Positions 40,717 to 48,352 of a stretch of DNA of 51,918 nucleotides are shown one piece after another. The stretch lies in assembly GCA_045633415.1 (NCBI GenBank), contig JAZQYH010000036.1, positions 1-51,918 on the forward strand, in the 5' to 3' direction. This DNA comes from RGIG3102 sp045633415. Its GTDB lineage: Bacteria; Bacillota; Clostridia; Oscillospirales; Ruminococcaceae. The notes below the pieces were generated by a model. The model was not told the DNA's origin. It saw only the letters and a list, made by a program, of their open reading frames with translations, and made no database searches. The translations under genes were made by a program, and so were the position numbers. Positions within the stretch are counted from its first letter, which is position 1; the number at the start of each line of letters is the position of its first letter.

Positions 40717-41607
40717 ATGAAAATTCTTATCACAGGTGCCAAAGGTATGCTTGGCACACAGGTTGCCCTTGACCTGAAAAGAGGCTATACAGAACTGGGT
40801 GCCATTCCACAGAATTTTGTGGGTGCAGATGTAGTTCTGGCTGATGTGGACACTCTGGATATTACAGATAAAGCCGCCACAGAAAAATTTATCGCAGAAT
40901 GTGCGCCGGATGTAGTAATCAACTGCGCTGCATATACAAATGTTGATGGCTGTGAAAGCCATCAGGACGATGCATTCAAAGTAAATGCAATCGGGCCAAG
41001 AAACCTTGCTATTGCCTGCGAAAACACAGGTGCAAAACTGGTACACGTTTCCACAGACTATGTGTTCAAAGGCGATGAACCAACACCACGCAGAGAATAT
41101 GATGTAACAAACCCTATCTCTGTATATGGCAAAACAAAAAATGCAGGTGAAGAATTTGTTCGCCAGCATTGCAAAAAATCTTTTATTGTTCGTACAGCAT
41201 GGCTGTATGGTTACTTTGGCAAAAACTTTGTAAAAACAATGCTTTGGCTGTGTAACGAACGTGGCGGTGCATCTGTAGTAAACGACCAGCACGGTAACCC
41301 TACAAATGCGGCTGACTTATCACACCATCTGCTGAAAATTGCAGACAGTGAAGAATACGGCACATACCACTGTACAAACAATGGCGAATGCACATGGTTT
41401 GAATTTGCCGCTGAAATCGCAAGACTTGCAGGTTTTGAAGGCGTGATGAAACCTTGCACAAGCGACGAATTCCCAACACCTACAAAACGCCCGGCATACT
41501 CATCCCTTGACAATATGATGCTGCGTGTAACAGTAGGCGATGAAATGCGCACATGGCAGGATGCTATTGCCGCATATTTTGAAAATCAGGATAAACAGGA
41601 GATATAA
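40717..41607 (+). CDS. rmlD: dTDP-4-dehydrorhamnose reductase
   Basis: A 296-residue short-chain reductase that finishes dTDP-L-rhamnose. It has the N-terminal Rossmann loop (LITGAKGMLGTQV), INCAAYTNVDGCE, VSTDYVFKGD, and the catalytic Y-x-x-x-K (VYGKTKNAGEEFV). It overlaps nothing and is 4 bp ahead of rmlB. The 3,5-epimerase gene rmlC, needed between RmlB and RmlD, is not in the cluster. Confidence 0.96.
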   Translation: MKILITGAKGMLGTQVALDLKRGYTELGAIPQNFVGADVVLADVDTLDITDKAATEKFIAECAPDVVINCAAYTNVDGCESHQDDAFKVNAIGPRNLAIACENTGAKLVHVSTDYVFKGDEPTPRREYDVTNPISVYGKTKNAGEEFVRQHCKKSFIVRTAWLYGYFGKNFVKTMLWLCNERGGASVVNDQHGNPTNAADLSHHLLKIADSEEYGTYHCTNNGECTWFEFAAEIARLAGFEGVMKPCTSDEFPTPTKRPAYSSLDNMMLRVTVGDEMRTWQDAIAAYFENQDKQEI

Positions 41608-41611
41608 CATT

Positions 41612-42571
41612 ATGACAATTATTGTAACAGGTGGCGCTGGCTTTATCGGTTCAAACTTTGTGTTCCATATGCTGGGCAAATACCCTGACTACCGCATTGT
41701 ATGTCTGGATAAACTGACATATGCAGGCAACCTTTCCACACTGGCACCTGTAATGGACAATCCAAACTTCCGTTTTGTAAAAGCAGATATCTGCGACAGA
41801 GAAGCTGTTTACAAACTGTTTGAAGAAGAAAAACCAGATATGGTTGTTAACTTTGCTGCAGAAAGCCATGTTGACCGTTCTATCGAAGACCCAGGCATCT
41901 TCCTGAAAACAAATATCGAAGGTACAGCAGTACTTATGGACGCTTGCCGCAAATACGGCATCCAGCGTTATCATCAGGTTTCCACAGACGAAGTTTACGG
42001 CGACCTGCCACTGGACAGACCTGACCTGTTCTTCACAGAAGAAACACCTATCCACACATCTTCTCCATACTCTTCATCAAAAGCTGGTGCTGACCTGCTG
42101 GTTATGGCATATCACAGAACATATGGCTTGCCTGTAACAATCAGCCGTTGTTCCAACAACTATGGTCCATACCACTTCCCAGAAAAACTGATTCCTCTGA
42201 TGATTGCCAACGCTCTTGCTGACAAACCACTGCCAGTATACGGCGAAGGTATCAATGTACGTGACTGGCTGTATGTAGAAGACCATTGTAAAGCTATCGA
42301 CCTGATTATCCACAAAGGCAGAGTGGGCGAAGTTTACAACATCGGCGGTCATAACGAAATGAGAAATATCGACATCGTTAAAATCATCTGTAAAGAACTG
42401 GGCAAACCAGAAAGCCTTATTACTTATGTAAAAGACAGAAAAGGTCATGATATGCGCTATGCAATCGACCCAACAAAAATCCACAACGAACTGGGCTGGC
42501 TGCCAGAAACAATGTTTGCAGATGGCATCAAGAAAACAATTCAGTGGTATCTGGATAACAGAGAATGGTGA
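41612..42571 (+). CDS. rmlB: dTDP-glucose 4,6-dehydratase, ended early by in-frame TGA
   Basis: 319 residues up to the TGA at 42569-42571. The protein is RmlB: IIVTGGAGFIGSNFV (NAD loop), FAAESHVDRSI, VSTDEVYGDLP, the Y-x-x-x-K site (SPYSSSKAGADLLV), RCSNNYGP and RKGHDMRYAID. After REW-TGA the same frame goes on for 19 codons (ETIISGEYQNYYEKMYGNR) to TAA 42629-42631, which is the usual RmlB ending (REWWE..ISGEY..YYEKMYG). So the codon TGG appears changed to TGA. Elsewhere in this window TGA is a normal stop. The enzyme may still fold, since only the C-terminal helix is lost. Confidence 0.93.
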   Translation: MTIIVTGGAGFIGSNFVFHMLGKYPDYRIVCLDKLTYAGNLSTLAPVMDNPNFRFVKADICDREAVYKLFEEEKPDMVVNFAAESHVDRSIEDPGIFLKTNIEGTAVLMDACRKYGIQRYHQVSTDEVYGDLPLDRPDLFFTEETPIHTSSPYSSSKAGADLLVMAYHRTYGLPVTISRCSNNYGPYHFPEKLIPLMIANALADKPLPVYGEGINVRDWLYVEDHCKAIDLIIHKGRVGEVYNIGGHNEMRNIDIVKIICKELGKPESLITYVKDRKGHDMRYAIDPTKIHNELGWLPETMFADGIKKTIQWYLDNREW

Positions 42572-42631
42572 GAAACTATCATCAGCGGTGAATACCAAAA
42601 CTACTACGAAAAAATGTACGGTAACAGATAA
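42569..42631 (+). pseudogene. rmlB: Orphaned 3' end of rmlB after the in-frame TGA
   Basis: 19 codons plus TAA, in the frame of rmlB, encoding the conserved-looking C-terminus ETIISGEY...YEKMYGNR. The terminator begins 6 bases later, which shows where the gene originally ended. Confidence 0.75.
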
Positions 42632-42637
42632 AATATT

Positions 42638-42668
42638 AAAGGACAGTCTTTCGACTGTCCTTTTTGTT
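42638..42668 (+). terminator. Terminator of the rhamnose-pathway operon
   Basis: AAAGGACAGT/ACTGTCCTTT with T run. Confidence 0.88.
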
Positions 42669-42696
42669 TTATACAATACTTTTTATTATCTGTAAA

Positions 42697-42724
42697 AAAA
42701 AGGTGGTCCGATGACCACTTTTTA
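42697..42724. terminator. Second hairpin after the rhamnose-pathway operon
   Basis: GTGGTC/GACCAC with A and T tracts on either side, reading in either direction. It may be a backup terminator. Confidence 0.5.
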
Positions 42725-42764
42725 CTGTGTGTATTATACCACAAAAACTACGGTATTACAATTC

Positions 42765-42793
42765 TTGATTTTGCTTTAAAATCTGTTTATACT
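42765..42793 (+). promoter_or_regulatory. Promoter of the gene at 42825
   Basis: TTGATT (42765-42770), 17 bp, TATACT (42788-42793). Confidence 0.6.
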
Positions 42794-42824
42794 GAATTTA
42801 AATTATATAATGGGAGAATGGATT

Positions 42825-43397
42825 ATGATACTATACCACGGCAGTAACACACAGAATATAGATATATTACAGCCAAATCTTGCAGACCACGACAGACCTT
42901 ATGTGTATATGTCCACATCTGAAGTAGTGGCAGCTTTTTACCTGTGCAATGCGGTACAGCGCCCATATTACTGGTTCCCATATGGCTTTGACAAAGATAC
43001 AGGTGTGCCTGTTTACCACGAAATATACCCAGATGCACTGAAAGAGGTTTCAGAGGGTGTGTCTGGCAGTATCTATATGGTGGAATGCGAAGAAGCCGAT
43101 GTTCTGCCGTTTAAAAATATTCCTGTTGCACGCCTTGCCACACAGCCTATGAAGGTATTAAAGGAAATCAAGGTGGACAATGCTTATGACTTGTTGATGG
43201 AATATGTGGCACAGGGCAAAATGAAAGTTTCCCGCTTTGAAGACAAAACAGAAAAAGCTATTTCCAACTGGCATGGTATGGTTTTGTCTTATATCAAAGA
43301 GAAAAATATGATAGAAACACCTGACTGTTCCTATGCACTGTTTGTAAAAGAAAAACTCCCACAGGTATGGAAACAGTACGAAAAAGAGTGTGAATAA
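42825..43397 (+). CDS. Conserved-looking protein, possibly ADP-ribosyltransferase-like fold (DUF3990-like)
   Basis: A 190-residue cytosolic protein. The start MILYHGSN...RPYVYMSTSEVVAAFYL resembles the HG-containing first strand and the ST-S helix of DUF3990/ART-like proteins (LYHGS...Y.T). The C-terminal glutamate of an R/H-Y-E triad cannot be pinned down, so activity is not supported. GGGAGA precedes the ATG at 42825; the in-frame start at 42810 overlaps that site. It is a single gene, with a bidirectional terminator after it. Confidence 0.65.
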   Translation: MILYHGSNTQNIDILQPNLADHDRPYVYMSTSEVVAAFYLCNAVQRPYYWFPYGFDKDTGVPVYHEIYPDALKEVSEGVSGSIYMVECEEADVLPFKNIPVARLATQPMKVLKEIKVDNAYDLLMEYVAQGKMKVSRFEDKTEKAISNWHGMVLSYIKEKNMIETPDCSYALFVKEKLPQVWKQYEKECE

Positions 43398-43401
43398 CAA
43401 T

Positions 43402-43432
43402 AAAGGCTCCCTTATAACAGGGAGCTTTTTGA
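43402..43432. terminator. Bidirectional terminator between convergent genes
   Basis: GCTCCC/GGGAGC core with AAG and TTT flanks. Confidence 0.85.
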
Positions 43433-43433
43433 T

Positions 43434-44570
43434 TTAATACTCAACTATTGTAAAATCCTGCTGGCTTTCTTTAACCACACCCTCGGTCATTTCTTTACCA
43501 TACATAGCTGTATAGCCAGCCAGTGCTTTTTCTCTGATTTTTTCTGCGGCGTCAACGCCCAGCTGATTTGCTATTGCCTGTGTCATGGCATTCAGCAGAT
43601 GACCTGTGTGGTACAGGAAATCTTTGATTGTTCTGTTACCCAATGCGGCTTTTTTTGCAGAATATTCCTCTGGGGCGGTCATCGCAAAGCCATTCCACTG
43701 GAAAGCACACACGTCACCACCCTGTGACAGTACACTGTGAATATCCAGCACCAGTTCAGGATTAAAGCCTTTTACCAGATTTTTGTCCACATATGTGCAG
43801 TAGTTTTTACCCCATTCCAGCAGACCTGCATTTTTCCATGCTTCACACCAGCCACAAACTACACATTCCATACAGTATACAGGCTCTGTGGCAGAAGTAC
43901 GGTTTTGGGAATGTCCGTTTTTATCCACCCATTCGCCGTATAAAAGATAGCTTTCCATTGTCAGCGGAGCGCCATCCTTTACGGCTCTCTGTGCCATACG
44001 GCCGCCACGTTGCTGACCATAAAGCTTTGTACCTTCGTCAGCGGCTTTTGCACCTTCTTCGCCATACATATCCTGTGCCGCTTTGTAAATAAGGGCAAAC
44101 ATATTTGCGTGGTGAGGAATGTCGAATGAGTCTCTGTTTATACCGATTTCTATTTCCATCATAATATGTGGAATACCTTCTTCGTGGTAAATATCGCCCA
44201 CAGCGGTGCAACCAAGAGATTCATAAAAGCCCTTTTTATCGTATTTTGCACCCAGCACCATTTTGCTGGCATTCATTTCTTTACATTTTTCTATAACTTT
44301 TGTCACAGTGGCTTTGCCATAGCCCTTGCCACGGAACTGTTTTGGTGAACAAAGTCTGCCAAAATGCCATACACCAGGGTGTTCTTCGTATATTCTGGCA
44401 TTGCATACAGCCACGCCGTTATCATAACAAACCAGATGCAGTGATGTTTTGTCCAGCAGGTCAAACTCAAATTCTTCTGAAAAACCTACCTCTTTACAAA
44501 AAACTTCTCTGCGTATTTCAAAACCGTCCTGTATGCCGGCATCTTCATATGTATACCATTTAAATTCCAT
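43434..44570 (-). CDS. GNAT acetyltransferase fused to an L-2-amino-thiazoline-4-carboxylic acid hydrolase-like domain
   Basis: A 378-residue fusion. Residues 1-145 are a GNAT domain of the ElaA-like kind (RLCSPKQFRGKGYGKATVTKVIEKCKE is the acetyl-CoA loop R-G-K-G-x-G). Residues about 150-378 match the ATC hydrolase family as I recall it: YGQQRGGRMAQRAVKDGAPLTMESYLLYGEW, CMECVVCGWCEAWKNAGLLEWGKNYCTYVDKNLVKGFNPEL. That family is named for opening the thiazoline ring in cysteine synthesis, but most members have unknown roles. AGGAGG precedes the ATG. Confidence 0.8.
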   Translation of the reverse strand: MEFKWYTYEDAGIQDGFEIRREVFCKEVGFSEEFEFDLLDKTSLHLVCYDNGVAVCNARIYEEHPGVWHFGRLCSPKQFRGKGYGKATVTKVIEKCKEMNASKMVLGAKYDKKGFYESLGCTAVGDIYHEEGIPHIMMEIEIGINRDSFDIPHHANMFALIYKAAQDMYGEEGAKAADEGTKLYGQQRGGRMAQRAVKDGAPLTMESYLLYGEWVDKNGHSQNRTSATEPVYCMECVVCGWCEAWKNAGLLEWGKNYCTYVDKNLVKGFNPELVLDIHSVLSQGGDVCAFQWNGFAMTAPEEYSAKKAALGNRTIKDFLYHTGHLLNAMTQAIANQLGVDAAEKIREKALAGYTAMYGKEMTEGVVKESQQDFTIVEY

Positions 44571-44622
44571 AGCTGCCTCCTGTGGCCCTTTTCTTTTAAT
44601 TATACAGTAACAGCTGGAATAA

Positions 44623-44880
44623 TCAATAATTGAATATGATTTTCATTACAAGTAATGTAAATACCCCCGGTAATGACAGCACTGTGCAGATGAACACAGT
44701 CCGGCTGTTTATGGCTATATAACAGCCTGTAGCCGCACTGGTCATGTTTATCAAAAACAGCGCAGATAGCCCGCTAACAGCGTTTTTTGCCGCTGTGACA
44801 TAAGGGTGGGACGTCTGTGCATAACCATAAATCACGCCAAAGCAGATAATACTGGCGCATATAAGCAACATTATTTTCAT
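44623..44880 (-). CDS. bofA: BofA family protein (pro-sigma-K processing inhibitor family)
   Basis: An 85-residue membrane protein with an N-terminal helix and a C-terminal hydrophobic pair around KNAVSGLSALFLINMTSAATGCYIAINSRTVF...SLPGVFTLLVMKIIF, the BofA signature. In Bacillus BofA holds the SpoIVFB protease inactive in the forespore envelope until sigma-K is needed. Whether sigma-K processing occurs here is unknown. AGGAG precedes the ATG. It is 8 bp after the YaaL-like gene, and the yaaL-bofA order matches that of Bacillus. Confidence 0.78.
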   Translation of the reverse strand: MKIMLLICASIICFGVIYGYAQTSHPYVTAAKNAVSGLSALFLINMTSAATGCYIAINSRTVFICTVLSLPGVFTLLVMKIIFNY

Positions 44881-44888
44881 TTTATCTC

Positions 44889-45149
44889 CTATACGTTGAC
44901 AGTCTCGCTGTTTACAGCATCATTCTGGCAAGCCATAAGCTGTTTTATATTGCTTATCAGATGGTCCTGCACCTTTGCCAGACTTTTCAGTTCGTAGATT
45001 CTGGCTTCTATCAGGTGTTCGTCCACAGTCATGTGAAACAGTGTTTCTGTCTGTTTCAGCATTTTTTCGCAATCTCGCAGTTCCTGTTTCAACTGTATTA
45101 TTTTCTGCTGTGTAGGTGTCAAATCTTCTTTTTTCTTTATAATATTCAT
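44889..45149 (-). CDS. YaaL/DUF2508-like small coiled protein
   Basis: An 86-residue charged protein of two helices: LTPTQQKIIQLKQELRDCEKMLKQTETLFHMTVDEHLIEARIYELKSLAKVQDHLISNIKQ. The pattern L-x-x-A-I/R-Y-E-L and the position directly before bofA match YaaL of Bacillus (between recR and bofA). Function is unknown. GGGAG precedes the ATG by 7 bases. It is first in a two-gene operon, and recR is not present. Confidence 0.7.
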   Translation of the reverse strand: MNIIKKKEDLTPTQQKIIQLKQELRDCEKMLKQTETLFHMTVDEHLIEARIYELKSLAKVQDHLISNIKQLMACQNDAVNSETVNV

Positions 45150-45226
45150 ACCAACGCTCCCATCTTTTTTGTAATTGTTGGCAGTTTATTACAGTTTATG
45201 CCAGCAGAAAGGGTAAAATAACTTTT

Positions 45227-45478
45227 TTGCAGAGAAAAGTTCAGCACAGACATATCTCACTGACAGTGGAACCACAGCTGGATATTTTTCTTAATATTAT
45301 TTCACATCTGCGTGATTGTGGTATCAATATCAACCAGGCAATGGCGGAAATCGACACAGATGGCGCTGATAAAAAGGCAAGCATGGGCTTTTCTGTAAAG
45401 GGCATAAAACAGGCACAGAAGATTATAAAGTCTTTGCAGGATGTTGATGGTATTTTAAATATCAAATACAATACATAA
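45227..45478 (+). CDS. Small protein, possibly ACT-domain-like
   Basis: An 83-residue alpha/beta protein (HISLTVEPQLDIFLNIISHLRDCGININQAMAEID...GIKQAQKIIKSLQDVDGI) with the strand-helix-strand rhythm of ACT domains. The only start in frame is TTG at 45227, 12 bases after AAAGGG, so the start is uncertain. It lies between the divergent yaaL-bofA pair and spoIIE, and a terminator follows. Ligand and role unknown. Confidence 0.5.
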   Translation: MQRKVQHRHISLTVEPQLDIFLNIISHLRDCGININQAMAEIDTDGADKKASMGFSVKGIKQAQKIIKSLQDVDGILNIKYNT

Positions 45479-45487
45479 TAAAATATT

Positions 45488-45524
45488 AAACACCTGTCAT
45501 ATATAAAATGGCAGGTGTTTTGTT
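45488..45524 (+). terminator. Terminator before spoIIE
   Basis: AAACACCTGTCAT pairs with ATGGCAGGTGTTT (one mismatch or wobble), followed by TGTTTTG. Confidence 0.8.
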
Positions 45525-45600
45525 TTGCCATAATATGCTAAAAACTGCAGATGTATTTGTGTATACTGAAACTATATTATATGAAAGTATGGTGCAGTTT

Positions 45601-47826
45601 ATGACACTGGTATCCAATAAAATTAAAAACAGGCTGGGAAACGGCAACTGTACATTGAAAAAGCAGGATATTGCAAAGATGGGGCTGTGTGTACTGGCTG
45701 GCTCTCTTTCAGCCCGTGGCACATGGTGTGATATTACCTTGACGTCACTGGCTGTGGTGCTTGCCCACACTGCAAAGGATATGCTGTACCGCTATTGTGT
45801 GTTGGCTGGTGCATTGATTTCCTGCGGTATACTGGCAGTAAAAGATACAGCCTATATACCTTATTTAGTGGGTGTGATGGTTTATGCCGTGGCGGTAAAA
45901 GTAATAAAAAAGGACAGGTATGGTCTGGCTTTAAGTGTGTTTACTACGGCTGTTGCAAATATTATGCTGGTGTATTTCCATATGCCGGTTGTATATAAAC
46001 TGTTGGCTGTACTGGAAGCTGTGGCAGTGTACATAGTCTGTGAAACGATTGATACTGACAGGTCGATATTGACAGGGGCAAGAGGTAACCAGAGTTTTAC
46101 AGACAGCATTATATATCTGCTGGCACTGCTGTGTGTGGTGCTTGCATTTTCCGGCGGAGACAGCCACTGGCTATACCCAGGCTTTGCCATAGCCCTTTCA
46201 GGCGGATGGTATTTTATTGCACGGGGGAAGATGACACTTTCATTTACAGGGCTGGTGGTTTCAGCCATTTCACTGGCGGATAAAAGGGGCTTTGCAGTTT
46301 TGCTGTTGTCTGCCATTGTGCTGTGGCTGGCAGGTGGCTTCTTTTCAGAAAAAATGTCTGTGGGCATCTACCCTATGGTTTTGGTAGGTGGCTTGGTGGC
46401 GAATCTTGTATTTATCTCACAGCTGAACGGCTTTGCGCTGACAGGCAGCTGTGTTTTAGCCCTTATAATCTATTTTTTTGCACCTTATCTTATATCAGCA
46501 GATAATATGCAGCCGTTGCCGGATTTGACTGCTGGCAGAGACTGGCGCCTGCTGATAGCCAGCCTTAAAAAACTGGAAAATACCCTGTCTTTTTTGTCTG
46601 GCTGTGTAATTGATATATCCCGATTAAATGAAAAAAATCTGAAAACTAAAAATCTGGAAGATATAGTGGCAGAGGATGTGTGCAGAAAATGCGAAAAAAA
46701 CTATGTGTGCTGGCAACAGAAATATTCTTTTACACAACAGCAGTTTACAGAGTATGCCCAGAGAATATATTGGCGGGAAGAAAACAGATTTCCCTCAGCA
46801 TTTGTCAGCCAGTGTATAAATACAGGCGGTCTGATAAAATCCTTTGAAGAAAATTCCAGGCTTTTGCTGTCTAAAAAATATATCTTACAGTCACAGAAAA
46901 ACAATCAGAAACTTTTGCAAAAAGCCTTTGTGTCCATGTCCTGTGTGATAAGTGATATCATATATAAAAATCAGCACAGCTACCTGCTGAACACTACGCT
47001 GACTATGGAAACAGACGGATTTTTAAAAGAGATGCAGACAGGGCATACATACTGCCTGTGCAGTCAGAACCCGGACCAGCTGACCTTTGCTGTATTCCAG
47101 CCGCTGGATGAAAAAACACTGTACAGAATACAGTGCCATGCCGAAAAAATTTACAGCGCAAAATTTCAACCAGCCACAGTGGAAAAGCAGGGGGCGGAAT
47201 GGCTGTATGTGTTTACAGCAAGACCGCTGTACAGCTATGAAACAGCGGTTGAAACCAGTCGGTACAAAAGGGTAAATGGTGACACATGGGATATTTTCAC
47301 CTATAACGGCTGTTTATATGTGCTGTTAAGCGACGGAATGGGCACTGGCAATATGGCGGCGGCAGAAAGCCAGACAGTTATATCCATGGCTAAAAGCCTG
47401 ATTACCACGGGCGTGTCCATGCTGACCACTATAGATTTGATTAACCTGTCTATGAATCTTAAAGGCAACGGGGAAACCAGTGCATCTCTGGACATATTGT
47501 GTGCAGATTTGTTTACAGGACACTGTACTGTTACAAAGGCAGGTGCAGGTGTAAGTCTTACACTGGATAAAGCTGGTGTAAAGCGCCATTATCAGGACAG
47601 TCTCCCACTGGGAATTGTAAAAGAAGTAAAGGCGGTGCAGTGTGATTTTGACATGCAGCCACAGGATACTGTTGTAATGATGAGCGATGGCGTGGGTGTG
47701 GTGTCCACTGATGTGATGAATCTGTATGGCAGACCCTGCAGTGAAACAGCACAGGCTATACTGAACTGCAATGTTACAGATGATGATAAAACTGTAATTG
47801 CAGTAAAACTGAAAATTGGTATGTAA
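45601..47826 (+). CDS. spoIIE: Stage II sporulation protein E, PP2C-type phosphatase
   Basis: About 741 residues. The N-terminal third (about 20-300) is a chain of some ten membrane helices. A middle regulatory region contains the Cys-rich VCRKCEKNYVCWQQ, typical of SpoIIE. The C-terminal PP2C domain has VLLSDGMGTGNMAAAES (about 573-589) and VVMMSDGVGVV (about 690-700), with metal-binding aspartates. SpoIIE dephosphorylates SpoIIAA to free sigma-F in the forespore and helps place the polar septum. ATGs at 45589 and 45601 both lack a strong ribosome site, so the start is uncertain. This is the best evidence that the organism forms spores. Confidence 0.93.
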   Translation: MTLVSNKIKNRLGNGNCTLKKQDIAKMGLCVLAGSLSARGTWCDITLTSLAVVLAHTAKDMLYRYCVLAGALISCGILAVKDTAYIPYLVGVMVYAVAVKVIKKDRYGLALSVFTTAVANIMLVYFHMPVVYKLLAVLEAVAVYIVCETIDTDRSILTGARGNQSFTDSIIYLLALLCVVLAFSGGDSHWLYPGFAIALSGGWYFIARGKMTLSFTGLVVSAISLADKRGFAVLLLSAIVLWLAGGFFSEKMSVGIYPMVLVGGLVANLVFISQLNGFALTGSCVLALIIYFFAPYLISADNMQPLPDLTAGRDWRLLIASLKKLENTLSFLSGCVIDISRLNEKNLKTKNLEDIVAEDVCRKCEKNYVCWQQKYSFTQQQFTEYAQRIYWREENRFPSAFVSQCINTGGLIKSFEENSRLLLSKKYILQSQKNNQKLLQKAFVSMSCVISDIIYKNQHSYLLNTTLTMETDGFLKEMQTGHTYCLCSQNPDQLTFAVFQPLDEKTLYRIQCHAEKIYSAKFQPATVEKQGAEWLYVFTARPLYSYETAVETSRYKRVNGDTWDIFTYNGCLYVLLSDGMGTGNMAAAESQTVISMAKSLITTGVSMLTTIDLINLSMNLKGNGETSASLDILCADLFTGHCTVTKAGAGVSLTLDKAGVKRHYQDSLPLGIVKEVKAVQCDFDMQPQDTVVMMSDGVGVVSTDVMNLYGRPCSETAQAILNCNVTDDDKTVIAVKLKIGM

Positions 47827-47836
47827 AAAAAGAAAT

Positions 47837-47866
47837 CCCCGACCTGTTTAAAGGTCGGGGTTATTG
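47837..47866. terminator. Terminator shared by spoIIE and the convergent gene
   Basis: An AT(C)4GACCT/AGGTC(G)4 stem of about 9-10 bp (CCCCGACCT with AGGTCGGGG). Confidence 0.85.
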
Positions 47867-47867
47867 T

Positions 47868-48350
47868 TTATTGCATTATGTTATCGTTCTTAACCTGAAC
47901 AGCAAAATAGTACAGGATATCGCCTTTTTCAAAATCAGCTTCAATTTTGTATACATAGATACCTTCTTCTGTTGGTGTTACCAGAGAATAAAGCTGTTTG
48001 AAGTCGTTGTTGGCAAGGCCCTGTGTCTGATAAACTGTCACCAGTTCAGGCGCCATGGAAAAGTTGATTACAATTTCATGGCCAGGGTAACAGTCCATAA
48101 CCAACAAAGGCACATCTTCTGCAGAAACATATGGTGAAAGGCTAGGTGCTATACCAGGACCAAATTTCCAGGTGTAGCCAGCACGCTGAACAGCAGGCTG
48201 AACATAGCCTATGGATACGTTCATCAGAGGCAGTGACTTTTCAGGAGTCTGTGCGTCCACATAGTTTTTTATAAATATTGTAGCATAAGCAGATAAAACC
48301 AGCAGTATAAGTGCTATGAAATATCTTTTTAATTTTCTTTTAAGTTGCAT
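47868..48350 (-). CDS. Membrane-anchored extracytoplasmic protein of unknown function
   Basis: A 160-residue protein: a basic start (QLKRKLKRYF), one membrane helix (about 11-30), then an extracytoplasmic domain of about 125 residues, probably beta-rich (GYTWKFGPGIAPSLSPYV, VPLLVMDCYPGHEIVINFS, GIYVYKIEADFEKGDILYYFAVQV). It begins 2 bp after the stop of the AI-2E-family transporter, whose operon it shares. No family is recognised; it may be an accessory protein of the transporter. Confidence 0.65.
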   Translation of the reverse strand: MQLKRKLKRYFIALILLVLSAYATIFIKNYVDAQTPEKSLPLMNVSIGYVQPAVQRAGYTWKFGPGIAPSLSPYVSAEDVPLLVMDCYPGHEIVINFSMAPELVTVYQTQGLANNDFKQLYSLVTPTEEGIYVYKIEADFEKGDILYYFAVQVKNDNIMQ

Positions 48351-48352
48351 AG

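Noticed and set aside
42569..42571. Genetic code with TGA read as tryptophan
   Set aside because: TGA ends lrgA, sdpR, the RnfE-like gene and the 7551 gene at the right place (overlapping starts or family ends), so it is a normal stop here.
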